Shown in pieces: positions 53,319 through 61,197 of a stretch of 64,000 nucleotides of DNA (positions are counted from its first letter, which is position 1; each line of letters begins with the position of its first letter). The position numbers and the translations under genes were made by a program. The DNA is from Synergistaceae bacterium (GTDB lineage: Bacteria > Synergistota > Synergistia > Synergistales > Aminobacteriaceae), in contig JAFSKV010000020.1 of assembly GCA_017448795.1 (NCBI GenBank), positions 1-64,000 of the forward strand, in the 5' to 3' direction. The notes under the pieces are model-generated. The model was not told where the DNA came from. It saw only the letters and a program-made list of their open reading frames with translations, and did not search any database.

Positions 53319-55073
53319 CCTCCCGGAAAATTTCCCCCTGCTTCTCCGCGCCATGACAGACAGCAATATCAAAGCTCCTGCGATTCCTGACGCGTTACAG
53401 CCTGAGTAGCTCCCCTGAATCTCACCTGACACTTCAGCTCCTGCCCCGCTAGGTTTCACCGGCTCGCTGGATTCTTCCGGGGTATCTTCCCTGACTCTTG
53501 CCGTGATTACAGGCTCATACCTAACGCCACCTTCAAGCCATGCCGACACAACAACACTGTGATTTTCCGGGACTGTTATAGTCTCTTTTCCGTCAGAATC
53601 CTTGAACTCGTAAATTTCCCCGTCTGACTCGATTCCGTAAGGGAAAGAGTGCCACACTATATATGACCCTGCCGGAATGCCCGCGTCAATGCTCACAGGG
53701 AAATCATATTTTCCGTCAGCACTAACAGTAACAGCAGGCAAGACCGCCGCAGTAACATAATCCAGTTTTGCTCCGCCCGACACTCTCAGTGTGAAACGCC
53801 TCGATGCCTTTCCGCCCGTGTTGACAGCTGAGGCATTGAGCGAGAATCTTCCGGCTTTCTCCGGGACTCCTTCAAGGACACCTGACCTGCTGAAGCTGAG
53901 TCCTTCCGGGATTTTCCCGCGGAACTCCCACGTTATACCCTGCCCTCCTTCTGCCTTAAGCTCCGTCCTGTAGTCAACGCCCGTGAAGCCTTCAGGCAAC
54001 AGTGATGTGATTATGCGGGGCTTCTTGGTTCTGATGCTGAATGATATTGCACGGGACGCACTGCCCTCGCTGTTTGAGGCGGTGAAGGTAATTTTCCCCT
54101 TGAAGTCTGCTGACGGTCTGCCGGAAATTTCGCCTGTCTCAGGATTCAGAGTCAGGCCTTCGGGGAGACGGTCTGCTTTCCATGTTACGGAATTTTTCCC
54201 GGAGGCTTTAAGGTTGAACGAGTAATCTTCTCCCGTGAATGCCTGCTTGAGTGATGATGTTGATATTCTCGGTATGTTCCTGGGTCTTGGCTTTGGGGCT
54301 GGCTTAGGGGCGGGCTTTGGCTTGGGAATGTCGCGGCTTGAGACTTTCAGGGCGAGTGAGGACGACGATTCCCCGGCGTCATTTGCGGCTGTTATGTTCA
54401 CGGTGTAATCGCCGGGTCTGGCGGGTCTGCCTGAGATTTTCCCTGAGCTGTCGACCGTCAGGCCTTCAGGGAGTCCGGCGGCCATGATGACAGGAGCGGG
54501 CGAGTCGTTCATCTTAAGCGTGAAATCATATGAGGCATTAACGTTCGCTTCCGGGAGTGTCTCAGTAACAACAGCAGGCTTTGAGTCGGCAAAAATCTTG
54601 AGGGTGAAGACCTGTGAGGATTTCCCTGCGTTTGTCTCGGCTGTAACGTCGACGCTGAATGTACCGGATTCTGCAGGGCGGCCTGAAATTTTCCCGGCTG
54701 ATGAGACGCTGAGGCCTTTGGGCAGTCCGTGTGCTGACCATTTCGCGCGGGGCTTGTCCGTCCTGAGGGTGTAGGAGTAATCCGCGCCCACGACTCCCGG
54801 CCACAATGAATTTCGCGAGATGTCCGGGGCACTGTCAGCAGTCTTCAGCGTCCAAGTTCCGGGAATGTCTATCTTCATGGGGGGGATCTGCGAGCCTGAA
54901 TTTCCCCCTTCACGCCGGAAAATGACGGGCTGTCGTGAGTCTGGATAACTGAGGATGAGTGTATCGCCTGAGATTTCGAGGGTAGTAGTTGCGGGGGATG
55001 AGGCCTGAGAATCTCCGGGCAATATTGCTGTTATCGCGGCAAAAACTGCGAGGCTTAGGAGAACCTTGCGCAT
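53313..55073 (-). CDS. Secreted Ig-like repeat protein with Synergist-CTERM-type sorting signal
   Basis: A 586-residue exported protein with a signal peptide (about 1-25) and four putative-Ig repeats (GLS...GKISGRPxxxGxFxVxVTAxNxAG, with GLPEGLTVDSSGKISGRPAR and GEISGRPS). A Lys/Pro-rich linker separates repeats two and three. The C-terminus has SGCNASG, a hydrophobic helix and a basic tail (MARRSRGK), fitting the Synergist-CTERM sorting signal. The start is ATG 55073 behind AGGTGAAGG. It is likely displayed on the cell envelope, perhaps for adhesion. It follows the YhcH-type gene by five bases. Confidence 0.83.
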   Translation of the reverse strand: MRKVLLSLAVFAAITAILPGDSQASSPATTTLEISGDTLILSYPDSRQPVIFRREGGNSGSQIPPMKIDIPGTWTLKTADSAPDISRNSLWPGVVGADYSYTLRTDKPRAKWSAHGLPKGLSVSSAGKISGRPAESGTFSVDVTAETNAGKSSQVFTLKIFADSKPAVVTETLPEANVNASYDFTLKMNDSPAPVIMAAGLPEGLTVDSSGKISGRPARPGDYTVNITAANDAGESSSSLALKVSSRDIPKPKPAPKPAPKPRPRNIPRISTSSLKQAFTGEDYSFNLKASGKNSVTWKADRLPEGLTLNPETGEISGRPSADFKGKITFTASNSEGSASRAISFSIRTKKPRIITSLLPEGFTGVDYRTELKAEGGQGITWEFRGKIPEGLSFSRSGVLEGVPEKAGRFSLNASAVNTGGKASRRFTLRVSGGAKLDYVTAAVLPAVTVSADGKYDFPVSIDAGIPAGSYIVWHSFPYGIESDGEIYEFKDSDGKETITVPENHSVVVSAWLEGGVRYEPVITARVREDTPEESSEPVKPSGAGAEVSGEIQGSYSGCNASGIAGALILLSVMARRSRGKFSGRL

Positions 55074-55078
55074 GAATT

Positions 55079-55531
55079 TTACGCCTTCACCTTGATTACT
55101 ACCTTCCTGACTTTTTCCGGGCTGCTGACTGCGCACTTGGGCATGTGAGCTTCTTCCGGGATGACTATGATGAAGTCGCCTGCGTTGAGGAGGACTCTTC
55201 CGGCATTCTCTGGCTCACCGTAAAAATAGGTATCACGTTCCGGGTGTTCTTCTGTTACGGTGAGGCCGTTGAGAGGGCAGACTCCGAAATATTCGCGACC
55301 CTCGGCTACATATTGTATGTCGAAGTGTTCGTGATGGGACTCGAAACGGCATTCTGATTCTGGTTTTGTGGTGTAGGTCTGGATGTCGGCGGCAAGATCT
55401 GTGCCGGGTATGAGGTGCTTTCCGTCGGCGAGTGAATGAATGTCTGTGTCAGCGAGCCATTTCAGCCCGGCAATGAACTGGGGGGCAAGGTATGAGTATT
55501 TTCCGGCGAGATTTACGGGGCATGAGAGCAT
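55079..55531 (-). CDS. YhcH/YjgK/YiaL family cupin-like protein
   Basis: A 150-residue protein of the family including EbgC and the N-acylneuraminate-linked YhcH proteins. The core pattern FESHHEHFDIQYVAEGREYFG and the late FIIVIPEEAHMPKCA are characteristic. Related proteins are thought to bind or isomerise sugars such as sialic acid. AGGAGG precedes the ATG. No sugar catabolic gene adjoins; the next gene is the Ig-like surface protein, so cotranscription may be incidental. Confidence 0.88.
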   Translation of the reverse strand: MLSCPVNLAGKYSYLAPQFIAGLKWLADTDIHSLADGKHLIPGTDLAADIQTYTTKPESECRFESHHEHFDIQYVAEGREYFGVCPLNGLTVTEEHPERDTYFYGEPENAGRVLLNAGDFIIVIPEEAHMPKCAVSSPEKVRKVVIKVKA

Positions 55532-55561
55532 GATTATTCCTCCTTGATGATGGGTATGTGA

Positions 55562-55570
55562 GAATTATAC
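55562..55570 (-). promoter_or_regulatory. -10 element upstream of the YhcH gene
   Basis: On the minus strand ACTGTATAATT, about 33 bases before the start; the same sequence occurs at 5870-5865. The remaining 250-base gap to the Sel1 gene shows no further gene. Confidence 0.4.
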
Positions 55571-55781
55571 AGTCAGAATTTGGCATTTTACAGCTGCATT
55601 TACAGCCGCAAAAATCACACCACTGATTCATTTCTCACAGTCTCAAAACAGAATCGGCCATGAAATTCCGAGAAGCTCAAAACGTTACTGGCTGCGTAAT
55701 TTTGGGGACGCAGATTCTTCACTGGCTGAAAAATTCCGCACGAGTCGTTAGAATATTAGCATCCCAAAAACGGAGAACGAA

Positions 55782-56525
55782 ATGACGGCCTTAATCGAAA
55801 TCATCATTGACGGTGTAAAGAAGTTCGGCGGGGAAATCGTCGGGGGGATTCTGTTTGTTGCTGCGCTGTGGCTGTTTCCGAGTCTGAAGAGGCTGCTGAA
55901 GAAGGATGAAGTATCGTCTGAGGAAGCGAGGCAGAAGATTCTTGACGCGATTGAAGCAAACCGCAGGGAAGTTGAACGCCTGAAGGAAGAGCTGACCAGA
56001 TCGGGAGCATCGGGGAAGCGTTCTGAGGCCGGGAAGGAGCTTGAGCAGAAACGCAGGGAAGAGGGACGCTTGAGGGAGGAGCTTGGTCGGCGTGAGGAGG
56101 CACTGAGGGCGGCTGAGGCAAGAAGACAGGAGGAGGCCAGGCGGTCAATTGAGGATGAACCGAGAGATGCTCGGGCACAGTTTAAGTTAGGCAAGAAGTA
56201 TGATGATGCTGGGGATTTCGGGAAGGCTGTCAAATGGTATCGGCTGGCCGCTGAACAGGGACATCCTTTGGCGCAGTGCAATCTGGGGGCTATGTACCAC
56301 AGCGGCAGGGGAGTGAGGCAGGATTATTCGGAAGCGGTGAAGTGGTATCGGCTGGCCTCTGAACAGGGACATACCGGGGCGCAATGCAGGCTGGGAGCTA
56401 TGTACCACAGCGGCGAGGGAGTGAGGCGGGATTACGCCGAGGCGGTGAAGTGGTATCGTATGGCCGCAAAGCTGGGAGATATGTCTGCCCGGCGCAGGCT
56501 TGCGCGGCTCTGCGAAACATGGTGA
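55782..56525 (+). CDS. Sel1-repeat membrane-anchored protein
   Basis: A 247-residue protein: an N-terminal hydrophobic segment (about 12-33), a charged coiled coil (about 45-115), then three Sel1 repeats (AVKWYRLAAEQGHPLAQCNLGAMYHSGRGV, named by its ends). The RBS CGGAGAA precedes the ATG. Sel1 repeats mediate protein assembly. The mazG gene overlaps the stop. Confidence 0.82.
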   Translation: MTALIEIIIDGVKKFGGEIVGGILFVAALWLFPSLKRLLKKDEVSSEEARQKILDAIEANRREVERLKEELTRSGASGKRSEAGKELEQKRREEGRLREELGRREEALRAAEARRQEEARRSIEDEPRDARAQFKLGKKYDDAGDFGKAVKWYRLAAEQGHPLAQCNLGAMYHSGRGVRQDYSEAVKWYRLASEQGHTGAQCRLGAMYHSGEGVRRDYAEAVKWYRMAAKLGDMSARRRLARLCETW

Positions 56526-57394
56526 CACCCTGCTATAATTTCACCATCACACAAAATTTCACACGCAAGAAGGGATTCATAATAGACAGCTCACACTACT
56601 TTGACGAAATCGTGAACATCATCGAGAGACTCCGCGCACCCGGCGGCTGCCCGTGGGACCGCAAGCAGACCCTCGAAACCCTCCGCACCCCCATCACAGA
56701 GGAAGCCTATGAGCTGGCCGACGCAATCACCAAGCGCGACATGGCCGCAATCTGCGAGGAAGCCGGGGACTTACTGCTGCAGGTCGTGTTTGTTGCCTCA
56801 ATCGCTCATGAACTGGGATCGTTCGACATGAAGGACGTTGTCAGGGGAATATGCGACAAGCTCATACGCCGTCATCCCCACGTTTTCGGGGACGTTAAGG
56901 CCGACAACAGCGACGAAGTCCTCCGCAACTGGGAGCGCATCAAGGCTGAGGAACGCGCAGAGAAACACGAAAGCACATCGATACTTGCCGGGATTCCTGA
57001 CGGACTGCCCCCCCTCCTCAAGGCCAACAGGATTCAGGGCAAGGTGAAGCATGTCGGCTTTGACTGGCCGACGGGTGAAATCGAGCCCCTTTTCGCGAAA
57101 CTCGACGAGGAAATTCACGAACTCAGGGACGCGGCAAGTGAGAACAACCCCGACCACATGGCCGAAGAACTCGGTGATGTCCTCTTCATGACGGTGAACA
57201 TTGCCAGAAGGCTCAACGTTGACCCGGACGCGGCGTTGAACATGGTGTGCGGGAAATTCCGGCGGCGTTTCGGAATCATGGAGGAGCTTGCGCAGAGTGA
57301 GGGGAAAAATATTTCCGACTACACACTTGAGGAACTCGACTCTTTCTGGGACATCGCAAAGAAGAGACTCAGTGAGTCAGACACGGAGTCATAG
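56519..57394 (+). CDS. mazG: Nucleoside triphosphate pyrophosphohydrolase MazG
   Basis: A 291-residue MazG with two MazG domains hydrolysing (d)NTPs. The first reads LRAPGGCPWDRKQT, EEAYELADAI and EEAGDLLLQVV; the second EEIHELRDA and EELGDVLFMTVNIA. The start is uncertain. ATG 56519 overlaps the Sel1 stop but has no RBS and precedes an extended -10 (TGCTATAAT, 56531-56539). The only start with a ribosome-binding site (AAGAAGGGA) would be ATA at 56579 or 56582, which begins like other MazG proteins. Confidence 0.9.
   Translation: MVTPCYNFTITQNFTRKKGFIIDSSHYFDEIVNIIERLRAPGGCPWDRKQTLETLRTPITEEAYELADAITKRDMAAICEEAGDLLLQVVFVASIAHELGSFDMKDVVRGICDKLIRRHPHVFGDVKADNSDEVLRNWERIKAEERAEKHESTSILAGIPDGLPPLLKANRIQGKVKHVGFDWPTGEIEPLFAKLDEEIHELRDAASENNPDHMAEELGDVLFMTVNIARRLNVDPDAALNMVCGKFRRRFGIMEELAQSEGKNISDYTLEELDSFWDIAKKRLSESDTES
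56531..56539 (+). promoter_or_regulatory. Extended -10 promoter inside the 5' end of mazG
   Basis: TGCTATAAT followed by an A/C-rich leader like those of several other genes here. A transcript from it would start near 56546, after ATG 56519. Confidence 0.4.
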
Positions 57395-57405
57395 CCTCAC
57401 CTAGT

Positions 57406-57452
57406 CCCCGCTCTCCAGCTTGTATATCATAGGAACGGGGCATTGCTCCTTT
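57406..57452 (+). terminator. Possible mazG terminator
   Basis: CCCCG at 57406-57410 can pair with CGGGG at 57436-57440; a CCTTTTTCT run follows. Long loop, weak call. Confidence 0.3.
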
Positions 57453-57524
57453 TTCTGGCACTAGGAACAAACGTCTCATGTTGCTTCTCTCCCTGCTGAT
57501 TTGGTCTTTACGCCGGAAAATAGG

Positions 57525-57611
57525 GTATAATACTGGCAGAATCCCATGACAACAGTAAGGAGAATAATTTATGGCAGGAGAGAAAAGAGTGCGTATCACT
57601 GAAGCCGGCCT
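57525..57611 (+). repeat. Copy of the oadA promoter, RBS and first 13 codons
   Basis: Parallel to 58788-58875, the two share GTATAATACTG, an A/C-rich leader, AAGGAGAATA-TTT and the coding start: 37 of 41 bases are identical over ATG...GGCCT, giving MAGEKRVRITE.GL in both. Confidence 0.9.
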
Positions 57612-58608
57612 ACACTTGGCTCGTAAGAAGTTGCTTGTTGCCCTGCTCATGCTTCCCTTTGTTTTTGCTCCAGCATTTGCTGCAGAGAGCGAAGATTCCC
57701 TGCCGGATTTTGTTTTCACCCCAAAAGCTGAGACTCAAGAGGAAAAAGCATCAAGCGACATCCTCCCCGATTTCGATTCCACGCCGAAAGTAGAATACAA
57801 ACTCCCCAATCCCGGCAACTTTTTCGGCGAAGCAAAAACGAAGCCTGACACAGCGGACTTTTCTTTCAGGGGCAAAATTTTTGACTGCTATGTGTACAAG
57901 CACATGGTCAACCGTGAAACCCAGCTGAAGCAGTACAGGGATGAGCTCGAAAGCAAGGGCTTTTCTTCCTATCCTGATGAAATATCCGGTGAGAGCGCGC
58001 TTGTGATAGTGAACGGTGAAAAAACTGCCTACCTGTTTATGGACTATAAAGGCAAGGGGTACTTCATGTTCATGCTTGAAAAGGGCTTTGAGATGGAAAA
58101 AGCTGTAGTGAGGGCCGTAACGCTGGACAAGGGGGACGTGATTTTGAACCTCAACGGCTCTGTGTATGAATATGAGAACAAGTCCATGAGCAACGCTCTG
58201 CACACTACTTGGGTTTATACTCCCGTGTTCGGAGGTATCTCCCTTACCGGAGGGATGTCTATTCGAGAAACTAAGATAATAACAACAGGCGAAGGCGATA
58301 TAGAGTTCGCACTCCCACGTGACATAAAAACGGGCTATCACGAGCGGTTCAGTGCGCAGTCGGAGGCAGGGAGCATCAAACTTTTGTTGTTTGGTACGCT
58401 GTATTTTGGCGAAGAAACAGTTGAGGGTGATCCATATGATTTTCGTGATAACCGTACATACAATACAAACCTTATGAAGGGGAAGACTGATTATCTCAGC
58501 ATAAAGGTTATCTACCGGGACGACCGCGAAATAAGGGGGTCAATGGAAGGGACATTTGAGGACGGCAAAACAAAAGCCAAGGTAGATTTCTGGCTTCCAA
58601 TAAGGTAG
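57571..58608 (+). CDS. Secreted protein of unknown function with an oadA-derived N-terminus
   Basis: A 345-residue protein. The first 14 residues (MAGEKRVRITEAGL) equal the start of the OadA protein encoded downstream apart from one residue; next comes a typical signal peptide (RKKLLVALLMLPFVFAPAFA, ending near residue 36), then a mature region of unknown fold with two DSLPDF/DILPDF-like repeats. The RBS AAGGAG and promoter-like TATAAT also parallel those of oadA. The likeliest history is a partial duplication that placed this gene under copied oadA expression signals. No known domain is recognised in the mature part. Confidence 0.75.
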   Translation: MAGEKRVRITEAGLHLARKKLLVALLMLPFVFAPAFAAESEDSLPDFVFTPKAETQEEKASSDILPDFDSTPKVEYKLPNPGNFFGEAKTKPDTADFSFRGKIFDCYVYKHMVNRETQLKQYRDELESKGFSSYPDEISGESALVIVNGEKTAYLFMDYKGKGYFMFMLEKGFEMEKAVVRAVTLDKGDVILNLNGSVYEYENKSMSNALHTTWVYTPVFGGISLTGGMSIRETKIITTGEGDIEFALPRDIKTGYHERFSAQSEAGSIKLLLFGTLYFGEETVEGDPYDFRDNRTYNTNLMKGKTDYLSIKVIYRDDREIRGSMEGTFEDGKTKAKVDFWLPIR

Positions 58609-58630
58609 AACAGTATAACTCACAGACATA

Positions 58631-58670
58631 AAAGCGTCTCCTGTCAATTTTCGGGAAACGCTTTTTCTTT
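58631..58670 (+). terminator. Terminator before oadA
   Basis: AAAGCGT pairs with ACGCTTT across a loop of 20 bases, followed by TTTCTTT. Confidence 0.75.
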
Positions 58671-58787
58671 ACTGAGTAAAATCCACAAACACACATACAA
58701 CCAACAGTTAAATAACCAAACATTTACGGTTCTTCATGCGGTAATAGTTGAAGCTGAAAATTTTACGGCGTTTTTTTGATAAAGAAA

Positions 58788-58875
58788 GTATAATACTGTC
58801 CAAATTCCACAATCACAAAAAGGAGAATATTTTTATGGCAGGAGAAAAGAGAGTACGTATCACTGAAACCGGCCT
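58788..58875 (+). repeat. oadA: Original oadA promoter and 5' end, duplicated at 57525-57611
   Basis: TATAAT at 58789-58794, RBS AAGGAG, then ATG 58835 and the first 13 codons, repeated with silent and one missense change upstream. Confidence 0.9.
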
Positions 58876-60232
58876 GCGCGACGCTCACCAGTCATTAATC
58901 GCGACAAGAATGCGGACTGATGACATGCTCCCCGTCCTCGAATACATGGATGCCGCGGGTTACTGGGCACTCGAAATGTGGGGTGGAGCTACGTTCGACT
59001 CGGCAATGAGATTCCTCGATGAAGACCCGTGGGAGAGACTCAGGACTATACGCTCAAGGGTCAAGAACGCAAAACTGCAGATGCTCCTTCGCGGTCAGAA
59101 TCTCGTGGGCTACAGGCACTATGCAGATGACGTTGTGCGCGAGTTCGTCAAGAAGGCTGTCGGTAACGGTATAGACATCATCCGTTGCTTTGACGCTCTT
59201 AATGACTTGCGGAATGTTGAAGTCGCCGCCGACCAGGTCAAGAAAGAGGGCGCACACCTTCAGCTTTGCATGAGCTACACTCTTTCACCCGTCCACACGC
59301 TGGACTCTTTCTCAGGAATGGCAAAACGTATGCAGGAAATGGGCGCGGACTCAATCGCAATTAAGGACATGGCCGGACTGATCGGGCCGATGGACTGCGC
59401 AAAACTCGTTACCGCCATCAAGGAGAAAGTAGACATCCCTATAGAGCTTCACAGCCACTACACTACAGGACTGGCGAGCATGGCCTATCTTGCGGGAATC
59501 GAGGCGGGTGCGGAAATCGTCGACACAGCAATATCACCGTTCGCATTAGGCACAAGCCAGCCCCCGACCGAGTCAATCGTTGCGGCTCTCGCAGGCTCAG
59601 AGTATGACACGGGAATCGAGATAGAGAAGCTCCTTCCCATCACCAACCACTTCAAGAAGCTCCGTGAGAAGTACAAGGACTTGCTGCCGGAAATCGCAGG
59701 CGTTGACATCAACATTCTCCGCTACCAGATACCGGGCGGAATGTACTCCAACATGGTCAATCAGCTCCGCGAAATGAACGCACTCGACAAACTCGAAGCA
59801 GTGCTGAATGAAGTACCCGTTGTGCGTAAGGCTATGGGCTATCCTCCGCTCGTTACACCGTCAAGCCAGATGGTAGGAACTCAGGCAACCGTCAACGTGC
59901 TCAGAGGAAGGTGGAAGAGTTTCCCGAAAGAAATCCGGCAGTACTTCCTCGGCTACTACGGCCAGCCCCCCGCGCCGATGGACCCGGAAGTCCAGAAGCT
60001 CGCAATCGGGAATGAGGAGCCCATCACCTGCAGGCCCGGCGAGAAGATAGCCCCCGAAATGGAGCAGGCACGCAAGGACGCACAGCCTTGGATGACAGAG
60101 CCGGAAGACGCTCTGACATGGATAATGTTCCCGCAAGTCGCAAAGGACTTCCTGCCCAAGAAGTACGCGAGAGTCCACAAGCGCGACACAGGGCTTCAGT
60201 CTCAGGCATCACCAGAGGCATACCCGGCGTAA
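58835..60232 (+). CDS. oadA: Oxaloacetate decarboxylase/pyruvate carboxylase carboxyltransferase subunit
   Basis: A 465-residue carboxyltransferase. ETGLRDAHQSLIATRMRTDDM is the family start (named by its ends); RCFDALNDLRN, KDMAGLIGP, ELHSHYTTGLASMAYL (metal ligands) and VDTAISPFALGTSQP follow. It transfers CO2 between oxaloacetate and biotin. It ends before any biotin-carrier domain, so it needs a separate one. The beta and gamma subunits are absent nearby. ATG 58835, after AAGGAG; an upstream extension is not needed. phoH starts eight bases after the stop. Confidence 0.93.
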   Translation: MAGEKRVRITETGLRDAHQSLIATRMRTDDMLPVLEYMDAAGYWALEMWGGATFDSAMRFLDEDPWERLRTIRSRVKNAKLQMLLRGQNLVGYRHYADDVVREFVKKAVGNGIDIIRCFDALNDLRNVEVAADQVKKEGAHLQLCMSYTLSPVHTLDSFSGMAKRMQEMGADSIAIKDMAGLIGPMDCAKLVTAIKEKVDIPIELHSHYTTGLASMAYLAGIEAGAEIVDTAISPFALGTSQPPTESIVAALAGSEYDTGIEIEKLLPITNHFKKLREKYKDLLPEIAGVDINILRYQIPGGMYSNMVNQLREMNALDKLEAVLNEVPVVRKAMGYPPLVTPSSQMVGTQATVNVLRGRWKSFPKEIRQYFLGYYGQPPAPMDPEVQKLAIGNEEPITCRPGEKIAPEMEQARKDAQPWMTEPEDALTWIMFPQVAKDFLPKKYARVHKRDTGLQSQASPEAYPA

Positions 60233-60240
60233 CATCTCAG

Positions 60241-61197
60241 ATGGATATTCCTTTGACGGGAGACAGCTTCACTCAGGCAAGACTTCTCGGCGTAAATGAT
60301 GAGAATTTCCGGGCGATTGAGGCGCGTTATCCCGTAACATTGTCGGTCAGTAACGGGGTCGTTCACGTGAGCGGCCCTGATTCTGAACCCGTCAAAATTG
60401 CCGCAGCACTCATCCGCGAATTATCATCAGCCGCCGCAAAAGGCCACGAGATCCACACCGACGACATCCGCGCCGCTATGGACGCATTAGCAGAAGGCCG
60501 CGAGCTGAATCTCACCGCACTTTACTCCGAAATCATCTGCACCACCGCACGAGGCAAGCCCATACGCGCAAAAACCCCCGGTCAGCGCGCATACATCAAG
60601 GCAATCCGCGACAACTTCATACTGTTTGCCACAGGCCCGGCCGGGACAGGCAAGACATATCTCGCTGTCTGTGAGGCCGTCTCAATGCTCAAGGCCGGGA
60701 AGGTCAACAGAGTCGTTCTCGTCCGTCCTGCTGTCGAGGCCGGGGAGAGTCTGGGGTACTTGCCGGGAGACCTGCGCGAGAAGGTGGAGCCTTATGTGAG
60801 ACCGCTGTATGATGCATTCTACGATTTGCTGTCGCCCGAAAAATTCCTGCGTTATGCGGACAAGGGGGTAATAGAGATTGCTCCGCTGGCATACATGAGG
60901 GGGAGGACGCTTAACGAGAGCTTCATTATTCTTGACGAGGCACAGAACACGACCCCCAAGCAGATGAAGATGTTTCTGACACGGCTCGGCTTCGGGTCTA
61001 AGGCGGTTGTTACGGGGGATATTACGCAGGTTGACCTTCCGGGAGCGTCGCAGTCAGGGCTGAAGAGCGTACGCGAGATTCTCGGCGGCATTAAGGGTAT
61101 CGGCTTCATGGATCTCACACACGCTGATGTTGTGAGACACGAAATAGTACAGAAGATTGTGCAGGCTTATGCGCGTTACGAGGAGGGCAGGCCATGA
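60241..61197 (+). CDS. phoH: PhoH-family ATPase
   Basis: A 318-residue PhoH with an N-terminal KH-like region and a P-loop ATPase: Walker A GPAGTGKTYLA near residue 130, RPAVEAGESLGYLPGD, and Walker B FIILDEAQNTTPKQMK. The ybeY-linked PhoH proteins are thought to take part in RNA metabolism. The start is ATG 60241, with a poor RBS; it lies just after oadA. It overlaps pgpH by four bases (ATGA). Confidence 0.93.
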   Translation: MDIPLTGDSFTQARLLGVNDENFRAIEARYPVTLSVSNGVVHVSGPDSEPVKIAAALIRELSSAAAKGHEIHTDDIRAAMDALAEGRELNLTALYSEIICTTARGKPIRAKTPGQRAYIKAIRDNFILFATGPAGTGKTYLAVCEAVSMLKAGKVNRVVLVRPAVEAGESLGYLPGDLREKVEPYVRPLYDAFYDLLSPEKFLRYADKGVIEIAPLAYMRGRTLNESFIILDEAQNTTPKQMKMFLTRLGFGSKAVVTGDITQVDLPGASQSGLKSVREILGGIKGIGFMDLTHADVVRHEIVQKIVQAYARYEEGRP

